Positions 10,778 through 23,300 of a DNA stretch of 64,000 nucleotides are shown here, piece by piece. Each line of letters starts with the position of its first letter. Within the stretch, counting starts at the first letter, position 1. Both the position numbers and the translations under genes were made by a program. The notes beneath the pieces were generated by a model. The model had not been told where the DNA came from and made no database searches. It saw only the letters and a program-made list of their open reading frames with translations. This stretch comes from Polytrichum commune (Eukaryota; Streptophyta; Polytrichopsida; Polytrichales; Polytrichaceae), in contig OX485806.1 of NCBI GenBank assembly GCA_950295325.1, forward strand, positions 16,990,001 to 17,054,000. The letters run 5' to 3'.

Positions 10778-13700
10778 ATGGAGCTAAGCAGCATGGTACT
10801 CTGGCAGCCGCTCTTGGCCGCAGTAATGGCTGCTGTGATTGCAGTGCGGTCGTGGAAAAAGAATTCTTTGTCCGGTTCAGGGGCGGTGACTGGATTTGTG
10901 TTGCTAGCACTCTCCTTGGGAGCTGGTCCCAGGTTGAAATCTTCTTCCATCACCCTTACTCTCATTTTGCCTCTCCAACATCAATCAACATGCATCTCTT
11001 GTTTCTTAGAGTTTCTAGGGACTAAACCACTAAACCCACACTTAGAGTATGTGAGGTTTTTCCAATTGATGGGGAGCAACACATAATGGGTTTATGAGTT
11101 GTGGGATATTCCAATGCTCAACATGGAGTGTTCGAATTTCCCTCACCCTTGCTCTCATTTTGCCTCTCCAACATCCACCAACATGCTTCTCTTCTTTATT
11201 AGAGTTTCTAGGGACTAAACCCACATCTTCAGCACGTGGGATTTCTCCAATTGAGGGGAGCAAAAAATCTTGGGTGTATTAGTTCCGGGTTACTTTCTTA
11301 TGTTGAACTGTACTAACCAATTTGCACAGGAGGATGGGTTCTGGGTTATTTCGATGCTCAACGTGGAGTGTCAGAATTTCCATCAGCCTTGCTCTCATTA
11401 GAATTGGACCAACCTGCTTCTCTTCTTTCTTAGAGTTTATATGGACTAAATCCACAGTGATCGAGCATGTGGAAATGATCAATTGAGGGATGCAACAAAT
11501 GTTCGATTAATAATTGTGGATTACTTTCTTATGTTGAATTGCACAACAGGATGGCTTGGCTTCAATGCTCAACATGGATCAAAGTGCATTGAGCATTGTA
11601 ATAATTTTAAGTACCTTGTTGATGTACTTTGCAGGTTTGGAGCAGTGATTCTTGCGTTCTTCTTCAGCTCTTCGCAGCTGACCAAGTACAAGTCTGAGGT
11701 GAAGAAGAATGTGGAAGAAGATTTTAAACCAGGTGGCCAACGCGATTGGTAAGAGTTCATCACAAAGTGACGAATGAATGAGGACACAAGATGCTTTTAA
11801 TGTTTGAGGTCTAGTTTGTCATGCATTACAGCTATGGGAACTACGTCATGTGCACTCAATTAATTAGCCAATCTTTTGGCCAAAGTTACAACATCGTCCT
11901 CTAGGGCAGAACCCAATGTGGCTGCTTAGTTCACAAGCAATTTTTGCTTGCACTTGCCAAGAAATAGGTCAATGTCTTAACACATTTGATCTTGTTATTG
12001 GTATTACACTCTAACCACTAATTGATTAGTTTCATGGAGAACAAATGTTTTACAAGATGTTTTACTGTTTATGGTCTAGTTTGTCATGCAATAGAGCATT
12101 GTGGACTATGTTGTCTGTGCTCAATTATTTAGCCAAGGTTTGGGCCAGCGTTGCAACATCCTGCAAAAGCATAACTCAATCTGGCTGATTAGTCAACAAA
12201 TGAGTTTTGCTTTTAGTTGTTGACAATCAGGTCGATTTCTTAACACATTTTATCCTGTTATTGGCATTACTCTCATACTATAGTCTAACCAACTACACCA
12301 AACACCTGATGTAGTGCGGCATTAAAATTGATGTGCCATGTTAACTAGACTTGTCATGTAGCACCAAGTGTTTATATGACACCCTCTCCAATTGCCACCC
12401 AGTCATTTCAAGACGATTAATGTGGGTCAACAATGAATAGTGTGGGCCACACTAAATTGGATGTTTAGTGGAATTGATTGGTTTCATGGAGAACAATATG
12501 GCTGACAATTCACTCAGAATGACAGGTCTCACGTATTCTACGTTTTATGTAGTATGGCATGAAAATTGGTGTTCCTTGTTCATTAGAGTGATCTCCACGA
12601 CTTTCCATGCAGCAATGTGTGTCATGTGACACCCTCGCACTAGTTGCCACCCCATGATTGCAAGACAATTGATGTGGATCGATGATGAATAGTGTGGGCC
12701 ACACTGGATCAGATGTTTGGCGTAATTGATTAGTTTCATTGGAGAGCAAACAGTATGACTGACAATTTTCTGGGAAAGACAACAGGTCTCAAGTGATTGC
12801 AAATGGGGGAGTCGGCACATTGCTCTCACTTGCTGTGGTGATCCTTACAGGCTGGAAGGATGTTTGTATGGATTCTCAACAGGCTCCACTGGCTACCGCA
12901 ATGTTGGCTGGTGTTCTCGGCCACTATGCCTGCTGCAATGGTGACACATGGTCCTCAGAAGTTGGAGTGCTGAGCAAGGGCCAGCCTTGGCTTATCACTA
13001 CATTCAGGGTAATGTAAACATGCCTTAAATGGGTACTTTCCCTGTTTGCCATGATTCTCGACTTTGATTTCAGAAGTAGGATTTTTCTTGGATCAGCAAA
13101 TGTGATAGGAGATTTTAGCAACAATTTATTGAAAATTTCAATTTCCCATGTTGCTGCTATAATTTTTCAAAGTCAAAAGTGTTGGAGCCATAAAACGACC
13201 ATCTAGGCCCCCACCCCCAAGTCATGTTGACTAGAGCCTAAAATAGTTAACAAATCTTGAGCATATAGTCGAATCTCTTATAAACATGTGGTTTTTTGGT
13301 GTTCGTTTTTATATCCACATGTAATCACACACCTCTCAAATATAGGTGTCCGAATAAGACAAGTAACCAAATTAGGTACATTTACGTACACCATCACGCC
13401 AGAAATTAGTGTGTAACCCTAGTTAGACTTGTCATGCCCTTGTGATATACCCACCTCCTTCCTCTAGGTTGGAAGTCTTTCAAGTGCACACTATTCTATT
13501 TCAATACAATAGAAATAACGTAACCTACAACGTGGACCTCTGATGGTAAATACTGTGGGTTGGTATATAGTACGCGCTCACAGTTTTATCCCAATGCTTT
13601 AGTGCAGGCGTAAGCTCAAGAGTGTGGCCCACACTGTTTACTGTCATTGGTATAGCTCAAATATGTTTTCTGCAATGTAGAGAAGTGGCCAAAGTTTCAG

Positions 13701-15485
13701 ACCTAACTGGCTGGCTATGTTTCACTCTGACTGGAAGATGAACTGTTGATTGCCCTTTGGTGCTACACATCATCATGTTCTTATCTAAATTTGGTATGTT
13801 AGGCCCCCTTTACACTAGAGCTCAAATTGAGAGCTTGAATTGAGAGCTCGAACTTGCAATCTTTGATAGTTTGATGCTTGGAGGTGACACGCTTTCATTC
13901 AAGCCCAAATGATTGAGAGCTCCACCAATCTTCAAGCTTTTAATAGTTTGAGCAAATGCAAAGTGGCCGTGCTCAAAGTGTGATTTCAAAGGGAGGGGGA
14001 TTATTCAATCAAAGGAGCATACATGACAAGCCAAAGTATGCCTGAAAGCCCATTGGCTTGAGGTCCACAAAATGAGAGCTCAAACCCTCAATATTCCTAA
14101 GCTACCTCCTTATGGAGGTAGCTTAGAATTCTGACCGAGAGCTTGTCGTGGTCGTTCCACATGGGATCCATTAAGGTGCCATCTAAGCATTTCAAGCTCC
14201 CAGGTTGAAAGTGCATTTGAGTGAACAAGCATGCGTTATAGGCCCCTTTCCGCCAATGAGAAGGTTCCATTCTTTGACCTCTCAACCTCTCTAGTGTAAA
14301 GGGTAGCCTTTAGGGTATCCTGCAATTCTGACACACTTCTTTTCTCAATGAAATCTTTTGAATCTTGTATTGTTGGGGAGGTTTGTATAAACCATGGTGC
14401 ACATGATACGTATGTAATGCAGCCAGTTCCGAAGGGCACCAATGGAGGATTGTCCGTGTTGGGAACAGCTGCAGCAGCTGCAGGAGGTGCGTTGATTGGT
14501 CTCGTGTTTGTGTTGGTGGGATACTTGTCAACTTCTTGCCAAGGGCATGTCAGGAACACACAGTTACTGGCTCTCCCATTGGGCACACTCTGCGGCCTCT
14601 TTGGAAGCCTCCTGGATTCGCTACTTGGAGCCACTGTACAATTCAGTGGCACCTGCATGGTTAGAAAAAAGGTTCATATCTGAACCTCCTTTTCCAGTAA
14701 TTTTTTTTGTTGCAATCGGTTCACTACAACCTCTCACTTTGAATTTGAGAGCACCTCCATGGAATCACTATCAAATGGTTCTCTCTTTAATCAGCATTCT
14801 ATAATGATCCTCATTTCCTACAGAGCCTATATGTTTTCCATGTCCTTACTGCCCAGAAAGCAAATTATTGTATGATGACCATAGGAGTTGCTCTCAAGTT
14901 CAAAGAAAGAAACTCTCTCTAAGCCTCTCTCTTTGAACTTGAGAGCAACTCCTATGGAACCACTGTAAAATGATGCTCTCAATAATCAGCTTTCGAATAG
15001 TTTTGGGCCAATGCCACATGCTCATCTCACACATAGTCCATATATGACATAAACCTTCATTGCCGGCACCAATTATTGAGAGACGACCTTCTAAAGTTCT
15101 TTGACCCTCAATCCTTGGGATTGAGATAAAGGGGTTTAGAGGGTTGCCACTCTCTCTGTCTCAATAATTGGTGGGCAATAAGGATTGGAAAACTTATAGC
15201 CCTTGTGGGTGGAATGAGCATGCAGTCTTGCCCCCTCAAAAACCTAGAAAGCCCATAATTGAGAACATCATATTCCAGTGACTGTAGGAGTTGCTATGAT
15301 ATGTGATCATCAGGACGTTAACCGGATTTAACCTAATTTGTATTGACATTCAGGTCGTCAGCAAACCAGGGCCAACTGTCCATAGAATATCAGGAAATGA
15401 CATTTTGAGCAACACCGGCGTGAACTTCATATCTGCACTGGTCACTGCATTCGCATCAGCAGCTGTGTCTCTCTACATTTTCTGA
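10778..15485 (+). CDS. PGR: DUF92/TMEM19 membrane protein, PGR-like, 5 exons
   Basis: Predicted exons: 10778-10932, 11635-11748, 12786-13008, 14423-14671 and 15354-15485, totalling 873 nt and 290 aa. All introns are GT-AG and phases agree. The protein starts MELSSMVLWQ and is highly hydrophobic with several membrane segments. Family landmarks are FGAVILAFFFSSSQLTK at the exon 1-2 join, GGQRDW, GHYACCNGDTWSSEVGVLS, GTNGG, a Gly/Ala-rich helix, LLDSLLGATVQFSG, and KPGPTVHRISG near the C-terminus. These match the plant PGR (protein response to glucose) branch better than the chloroplast phytyl-phosphate kinase VTE6 of the same DUF92 family. PGR has been linked to sugar response in Arabidopsis and its biochemical activity is not established. 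The length is normal for the family and no break is seen. Introns are swollen by tandem duplications and a MITE. Confidence 0.9.
10935..11580 (+). repeat. Three diverged tandem copies filling intron 1 of the DUF92 gene
   Basis: Landmarks CCTTACTCTCATTTTGCCTC, then TCTTAGAGTTTCTAGGGACTAAA, then a GGGGAGCAA block recur in order. Anchor positions are 10951, 11144 and 11384, giving spacings of 193 and 240 bp. A fourth partial copy of the TCAATGCTCAACATGGA segment lies near 11561. Confidence 0.75.
11785..12300 (+). repeat. Tandem duplication of about 270 bp in intron 2 of the DUF92 gene
   Basis: The two halves (about 11785-12030 and 12055-12300) share GGTCTAGTTTGTCATGCA, an AATTA..TAGCCAA block, AACATCCTGCA-like and TTAACACATTT..TCTTGTTATTGG segments in the same order, with many point differences. 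Confidence 0.7.
12308..12795 (+). repeat. Second tandem duplication in intron 2, including a copied splice acceptor
   Basis: The first copy (about 12308-12535) and the second (about 12546-12795) share GACACCCTC, TTGCCACCC, GAATAGTGTGGGCCACACT and a terminal GACAATT....GACAGGTCTCA segment. The second copy runs into the true exon 3, whose acceptor AG is at 12784-12785. The first carries the matching decoy AG at 12524-12525. Confidence 0.75.
13802..14309. mobile_element. Tourist-like MITE (PIF/Harbinger ends) in intron 3 of the DUF92 gene
   Basis: Left end GGCCCCCTTTACACTAGAG, preceded by TTA at 13799-13801. Right end CTCTAGTGTAAAGGGTAGCC, followed by TTTA, allowing a TTA target duplication. 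The ends nearly equal those of the complete Harbinger at 50629-54341 (GGCCCTCTTTACACTAGA). The interior is about 500 bp, non-coding and rich in GAGAGCTC-type repeats. A non-autonomous derivative that the Harbinger transposase could have mobilised is the natural reading. Confidence 0.75.
14879..14957. repeat. Perfect 27-bp foldback in intron 4 of the DUF92 gene
   Basis: The arm at 14879-14905, starting CCATAGGAGTTGCTCTCAAG, is matched base for base by its reverse complement at 14931-14957. The 25-nt loop is CT/GA-rich. The outer sequence ATGACCATRGGAGTTGCTCT also occurs near 29685, so the arm belongs to a dispersed family. A diverged copy of the right arm lies at about 14740-14765. Confidence 0.85.
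15055..15185. repeat. Second, imperfect foldback in intron 4 of the DUF92 gene
   Basis: CACCAATTATTGAGA near 15066 pairs with TCTCAATAATTGGTG near 15157. Pairing continues inward with mismatches to a loop around GATTGAGATAAAGG. The arms are roughly 55-60 nt, consistent with a snap-back MITE. Confidence 0.6.
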
Positions 15486-18400
15486 TGATGTGTATGGATG
15501 TAACATTCTTGCTGGTAAGTGCTGAATTAAATCCTCTTACTTCCAACCGCAGACATTTATGCAAGAGGCTAGATCTACCACTTTCAGGCGTTTTGCAATA
15601 CCAACTTCATGGGGGAGTTTTCAATACATGTATGTGTTCCAGAGTCACGAAAGCTTCTTCATCTGTCAATCCTTTTTGTGCATGATGTTATTTGTTGGTT
15701 GCTTTCTCATTGACCAACATTTAAAAGTGTGAATGAAATCGTTCCGGGATGGCTCCAATATTTGATGGATCCTTCATGCAGATTCTGAGAACCTTGAAAT
15801 TGTCGATGTGTATTTCATCCCATGTTTATGTTGTTTTCCATGTGAATCATCTGATAGTGCTCCATGCAGGTTGGGATGTCATACAAATGTCTGGTAAATT
15901 ATGTAATGAAACTCAAAGAGGTAGTTAGAATCACTGGCATCTGGAGAAGGATTGCTTTGTTTCTTCTTCTTTTTCTAAATCCATCCAAATCTATGTATGT
16001 ATTTAATACATTTGGTTTATGGAAGATCATCATTTTTATTAATGAACTTCAATATTGTAATATTTTATTTCTAAGATTTACAATTATAATTTTGAAACAG
16101 TATTTTACCTAGCATCCCCAACACTAAGTTGAATAACAATTTTATTATTGTCCTAATCAAGAAGAAGTCTATGGGCGATGAAAGCAGCTTCTGCCCTCTC
16201 GCGAGGCCACGTTGCCTGTGCTTTCCTGATTGTCGGATTTGATACTTTTTTCTTCAACTGCCAATGTAGAAATTTCCATCCAGAAGTGTCAAAAATTGTA
16301 CATGCACAGGGCCCCGAAAAGCATCACTCCTACGTAGATCCCCTGTCCACAATTTTTCTCTCTGAGTTCTCTCACATCCTCAGGCTTCAGGGCACTGTAC
16401 AGCAGGAGCAAGGTATGTGCCTCCAATGGTGTTGGCCTTGTTGAATCGAGCCCTGGCGCAAGGGATTTGACTGCACAATGGCTGCTAGATAAATCGGTGG
16501 AAGGATCAATCAGTGGTGTGTGTGGTGGGTTCAGAGGTGAAGAAATTGAGAGAGAGCGGGAGTCTTCTACAAGAGAGGTGAGCAATTCTGGAGAAATGAG
16601 CGAGAGTGGGAGTCTTCAACGACAGAAGTGAGAAATCCTAGAGAAATGAATGAGTTTTAGGAATGGAGACTATGGTGTCAAATTCCAATCATCGTTTGAT
16701 TGTAATTCTCTCTTGTCCATGAACATGCTTTTATAGCGATATTAACTTGCACATTGACTTAAGCTCATGTCTGAATTGCCTTGTTGTAAGCTTGTCGAGT
16801 CTGGCTGTGATCATTCTTTGAAATTAGGTTAGGTTCTCTAACATTTTGCATGTATCCTTGTTCTTAGCTATGGTGCTTTTGATTGAGCGACAACTATCAC
16901 CATGGCTGATGAGCTACTAGGGCCAGCTGACAAATTAGAGTTTCTTGACAACTTCTGACTGTCTTCACATTTGTGTCTGCCAGTGGACACTAGGTAGATA
17001 AATAAGTACGAAGATTCTTCCGCTGTGATTCAATTCCATATTTCCACTTCATCTCCTGTTCATTGCTGCTGTTTCTTGCTTAGTTTAACAGAAAATTTCC
17101 ATGTTCCTTTTAAGCCTTGCCCTTGGTCATATCACATTGACACGTATTATTTATTATAATCATAGTCGGACTGTGATAATTATTTGAAAATAGGTTAGGT
17201 GCTCCTACATTGCACCTTATCTTTGCTCCTAATTACCTTATAACCTATGTATGGTGCTCTGAAAGACATGTTAACATGTAAATCATGAAAGACATGAAAG
17301 ACATGTTAACATGTAGCCTGCTATGTCCAGGTACACAAATCAAGTTACATTCTAGTCTATTTATTCTTCAATATCCAATAGGCTCCTTTAATACACGTTC
17401 CCATACTTCTTTGAAATGTTAAATGAGAACTCCAAATGTATGTATGAAGTATGTTATGTTTTATATGAGACCCCACAAGGACTGGAAGTCTAAATTGGTA
17501 GGGTCAATCCATAAAGAATTCAAGATAAACAATGTCTATATGAAATATGGTCATGCCATGTACCACCTACATATGCAACTAGTTGGTTCTTAAAGCCAAG
17601 TCATATACCAATCTCTTGCTCCATTGTTATAAAAAAAACCCATGCACATGATGATGTATGCATGTGATGTCACGTATTTTAGTTAACCTAACATCATCAA
17701 TATTGTATTCATCATTTTACTGTGGTTCATAAATGCGTATTGTGGAGATGCCATTAAGAATCAATATGAAGCAAAACCTAACTACTAGACTAATCAACAT
17801 GGAATTAGAAGTTATCGATACCTCGATATTAGCAAATTTGGATATGCTTGATGTTCACATACATTCATTGTTTCAATCACTTATTTTCTCATACATTGAA
17901 CTCATTTACTTGACTCTCAATTAGTTTCATTTCTTCCCATGTGCATGTCATTCCCACTACAAGTTTTTTAATACGCCTCTTGCTCTTGTTACTTAAAGAT
18001 GCTTATGGATGCATTTCAAAGCCATGCTTCCACAACATGGTCTGATTTGTCTTTCGACCGTGCGGAATCCATTATGCATGCAATGAAGGATGCATGTGTC
18101 CATGCAAACATGCCAATTCCCATTCCACCTAATCCACCGGCCTCAGTCTCCCCAATTGTAGCTCCGATTCCTGATGATGAGTTAGGTCTTGCAAATATAG
18201 CCCATCCTCCACACCATTTTCCCATCCAAAAATGGGAAATGCGGTGCTTAAACATCTACACTATAGCTTGCACGTATTTCTTGTCCACTTTTCTACTTCA
18301 TAATAATATTCATTTTAACTTCTAATACTCATTGTATTGCATAATTTATGCCAAGGATAATGGACAAAATATATGTGGGCCAAACAATATCGCCACATAG

Positions 18401-20340
18401 GAGACTCCTTTAACATGTCCGGTCCCCCGCCCCTCAAGATGAAGGGTGTTGCTAGGCTATACATTCCATTTGGAGAACGTTTCCAAATGGGTGTAGTCTA
18501 TACCACTACACGGAAATATATAACTGATAGGAAGGAGAAACAACTAATACGGATGTACCAATACAAGCCACTCAAAAGCTGAAATATTATGATGAGCCAC
18601 TCATCGGCCAACCCTCTGTATTGGATACTCAGAAAAAAAAATCCTCAAATAAATAATAAAACTTTAATCTCCTTCCTATGTTGTTATGTTTTATATCCTA
18701 TATGTAAACTATATTGTGGTTTCATTACTCTTTACTTCTTTGAACGATGTTTCCCACTTGTCAACTTTTATAATTGTTTGGTTCTTGGCATAATCCATCT
18801 TCTTTCCTTCTTTCCTTCTAGACTTCTTCTCCCACTACTGTAGTGGTGGACCTTTGGCCCCTAGGGGCTCGTTGTTTACATGCATCCACAACTGGCAAGG
18901 TTGGCACAAATCATGTTTTTCCAAATACTAAGAATATAAAAGTAGAATGTGGCACCTCTGTCTTGGTAGAATTTTAATTTACTTATAGGCAATGTGCTCT
19001 AATAATATCTATAGTTGTCTTATTAGAGTAAATAAACAAATCTCATATGGATGCTCACACAATTGTAGCATGCTAACTGATGGTGGACACAATCTTGGCC
19101 ATGATGCATATGAACAATCATATTCTAATGCATATAGTAAAACTAATCTATGTAAAACCCCAAATAATGCTCTCGAAATTCTCAATGCCACCCACATTTA
19201 ACCTTCAAAAATTTGGGTACATTGCAACTTAATGTAACAAGACATTTGTGCTAAGTGCTCCTAATTGAAAGAGAACAGGACTGGACCTTGTATACGAGTA
19301 ATGTTATAAAACCATTCTTTTTAAACATCCCATGTAAAAAATGTGTCTAAAAATAAGTCCATGAAAAATCTTGATAAACTTAAAAACATTGTAGGATGTT
19401 GTGTAGTTCAACATAACTTTAGTTTTGTACACACGTGTTGCTAATTTCAAGTGCGCAAATAATATCTTGGCATGTGTGTGTTTAATAATGTTTTGAGGTG
19501 CATGGATATGTTATACCATGGTCTACTAGTCGATTAAAGTATACACAAACATCACTTGCTATCAATATGTTCTAGAATATCTTCCTCTTACATACTAAAA
19601 TGCAAACACATGACACTTGTCATTAGTACGCTCAGAAATATCTTCCCCTTGCATACGAAAACACAAGACTATCATCTAAAACATCCCGACGTGCTACTCT
19701 ATATATCATAATGTAGATATTTTTTCACTTAAAGAATTTACTTATATTGATGAATGAAATCTTATTGACAATTAGGAGGTGTGAGACTTTGAGACCTCTA
19801 AGCATCTAGTTTAGGCCCTTTGCAAATAGTGTACATGACACTAATAAATTATATTAACGGTGAAGCTTTTGACCTGACAGCACTCCACGGTAATATAATT
19901 TCCATTGAAGCAGCCCAGGTACATTCGGCGCAGACACTATTTGAAGGTTTGGATGGTAATAAGTTTTCATCCAGTCCCTTTCAGCTCGAAAACCTTTCAT
20001 CCATCCATCCTCCTTGTCTGTGCTTCTCTTTCGCTAGGGTTTGCGTCTCCGCTTGAATGCGCACAGACTCAGCTTCAACGCGGAGTTTCAATTTGTCTTA
20101 CATGTCAGGTTTGTATGATTATCATCTCTCTTTCTCTCCCTCTCGTTGTCTTGTGACAATCGTCGCAGTCATCGAAACACACCTCCAGATTGCCTTAATA
20201 AACTACTTATTGTGCAATCTCCTCAGCTGAAACACAGAGGTGAATCGAAGAATGGAAATCAGTTAGTCAATTCTGTTTCTGCTGTCTCCTGATTAGGTGT
20301 GCGGTGAGGAGGGTTTCAGGTCAGCCAGCAGCCATTAGCC
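15486..20340. other. Intergenic, no gene recognised
   Basis: Between the DUF92 stop and the eIF2B-epsilon start only short unmatched frames occur. Frames near 16178-16585 (both strands), 17999-18325 and 18373-18582 resemble nothing I recognise, and none has a convincing continuation. 17260-17320 has a short direct repeat (GACATGTTAACATGTA). The last 200 bp, notably the CTCTCTTTCTCTCCCTCTCG tract near 20126, is a pyrimidine-rich patch as often seen near plant transcription starts and is probably the leader of the next gene. Confidence 0.45.
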
Positions 20341-23300
20341 ATGGCCAAGAAGGGAGGAGGGAAAGGGATGGCCACCGAAATGGCGGATTATGAAGTCGAT
20401 GTCCCCTTGCAAGCCGTGTTGCTGGCTGACAGCTTCGCACAAAAATTCCGCCCCATAACGCTCGAAAGACCAAAGGTAGGCATGCTCTGTTTTCTCTTGA
20501 CACGAATTGAGGAAGGATTTGAGTAGAAGAGAAGTGAAGTGATGACTCCGATGTTGGATTATGTTGTTGCTTCATCTTCAAGTTGGTCTATGTCTATATG
20601 TATTCCCAAAACCGAAACGGGTCATCACGAGAATTAGAGTGCACCTGAAGACCACTGCCAGGTGAACACACTGAACGAGCAAGGACCTATCTCCCCCAAG
20701 GGCAATCCCCAAGGGCAATCCCCTAGGTTCCCACATGGTTGTTTGAAAATAACCGGTTCATCGGATACCCTCACTATGATCAGGTGAACCATAGGGTGCT
20801 CCAGAAATCAAGTGCAAGAAAGGTTGCCCATCCAAGAACTATTATTCTGGCCTTAGGGGGCTCAACCTCGGAGTTCCCATGGGTGTTGGGTTAAGTCCTT
20901 GGGGGTTTAAGCCACCCTTGAATTTGAGGAAGAATTCATTAATGGCTGGGGATTGATTTTTTTTGGGACAGGTGCTGCTGCCGCTGGTCAATGTTCCATT
21001 GATAGATTACACATTGGAATGGCTAGCATCTGCAGGAGTGGAAGAGTGTTTCGTTTTCTGTTGTGCACATGCCAACCAAATTACAAGTCATTTGACAAAA
21101 TCGAAATGGAGATCGCAACCGAATTTTGCTGTTACTCCAATTGAATCACATGACTGTGTTAGTGCAGGGGATGCACTGAGATTGATTGAGCAAAGGGGTG
21201 TGGTAAGTTCACTTCTAATGGTGGCCATATATGTTCCAATTCCCTCGCAAATTTGTTTCTTTTATTTAAAGACGTAATTGGGGTTAGTGGGTTTAGCATC
21301 TCATCAATCTGCAGTTGTCATACTGCCTTTTCCATGTTATAATTGTCGCAAATGATAACACATGTGTTTCTTAAGCAATGAGCTGAAACTTAAGTTTCAG
21401 AAAATCTAAGTTTCTGAGCTATAAACTCTTGAATTGCTGTTAAATTTTATTATGCTGGAGTTTCTTCTTTGTGTGCAGATTCGTGGGGACTTTGTATTAG
21501 TGAGTGGGGATACTGTGAGCAACATGTCATTGAAAGAAGTGGTTAGGGAACATCAGGAAAGAAGGAAGAAGGATAAGTTGGCAGTGATGACCATGGTTGT
21601 CAAAAAGGCCAAACCTTCGTCACAGACATACCAAACTCGTTTAGGAAATGATGAGTTGTTGCTTGCAATAGACCCCCAGAGCAAACAACTCTTGCACTAT
21701 GACTCAGGCCGAGAATTAGGAGGTCGGGATAGCTTTCAGCAACAGTCAATGCAGCGTCATGTGAAATTGGACCGTGCAGCACTTAATGATCGACCGGCTG
21801 TGCAGTTGTGCACCAATTTGCAGGTCAGTATCTCCTGTTTTTAATGACTCCTCCAAGGGTAGGTTACTTGGTCTTGTGCTATTGAAGGTCTGATGACAAT
21901 GCAAACAACTGGTTGATGTGAATTGCTCCTGATATTCACTTCTGCACTGAAATTGATGCTCAAGAACTTGTGGACAAGGTGCAGAGAGGTTGATCATATT
22001 GAAGTTGAGAAAGAAGTTTTTTGACACTCTTTGGTGATTTTCAGCAAGGGTTTCAGATGTGCAAAGCAGCTTTTCTCTTGACTCTAGCAGATTTGCAGCC
22101 GTAGGAATAGGTCTCTGTCTGGGTGAACTACCCAGGCGCTTTATATTCTTGTGCAGTGGTCTGGCCTTTTTCTAAGGTGTAAGGATTTCCTTAAGGTTAA
22201 GTTGCAGCAGTTTGTCAGAGATTTAGTGTTCTCTTTGTTTCTGCTTCATTCCTGTATTTACAGGTGAAGGATGAATGGGTTTAAGGACATTTGTGAAGGT
22301 GGCAGGATGTTGTACTTATGTCAGCACTTCTGTTGGTGCCAGGATTGTAATATTGATATTTGTTCACCTGAAGTGCTGCTGCTATTCACCGACAATTTTG
22401 ATTACCAGCAAATTCGTCGTGATTTTGTGAAAGGTCTTCTCAGTGATGAGGTATATTGATTGTTCCCCCTTATTCCCTTACTATTCACGCATAGTCACTT
22501 GACTGGGGATGTGTTGCTGTTAGCTGGGGACAGATGTGTTCTATTCCTGGGAATGTACATAAATTCCAAGCAGTTGAAACAACCAGATCAACCATGGCAC
22601 TTATGGGGGAGTAGTATTGGCATTGAAGCCCTAGAAAGTGCAGACAATTATATCTTTGATGATTACAGAAGGCGGCAGGGAATCTATTCAGTAAGCTAGA
22701 ATGATCTGAGAATGTAGAAGTGGGCTGGCAGATCACAGGCAATAAAATTTTTACATATGAAATTGGACGGGAATATGCAGCCCGCGTTGAGAACTTAAGG
22801 GCTTATGACGTGGTCAGCCAAGATGTTATACATCGATGGACCTACCCTATGGTCCCTGATATTCCATTTGGTGGCAACAACTCTGGCATGAGACTTGAGC
22901 GCTGCAATGTCTATAAGGGAACTGGTTTGTTTCTTCTTTACTTCTGCAATTTAGTTCATAATAGGCCTCATGGTGCTGGAGAATGCATGTGATGCTTACT
23001 TAAACCTCTGTTATTACACTGCCATTTTTGCCACAAATATATTGTGTTGGCTGCTGAAGAGGCTAATTCCTGCTCTATTCTGATACATTTTCTTGAGCTG
23101 TGGTTCGAGTGGAAATTTTGTCAAGGACATTCTTATCAAAATGTGACCTACTGTTCTCGACTTTGACATCTGTGGCTGTCCTTGAACAGGGGTTACCTTA
23201 TCGCGAACGTCAACAATAGGGGAGAATTCAGTATTAGGAAAGGGTACTGAGGTTGGGGAAGGCAGTGTTATCAAGCGTTCTGTTATAGGGCGGGGTTGTC

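Noticed and set aside
14236-14658. 140-codon minus-strand frame over DUF92 exon 4
   Set aside because: Antisense shadow of a hydrophobic, Ala/Gly-rich exon whose + frame fits the family.
16178-16585. Overlapping + and - frames of 88 and 98 codons with hydrophobic stretches
   Set aside because: Neither matches a family I know, neither has a convincing start or continuing exon, and both cannot be genes.
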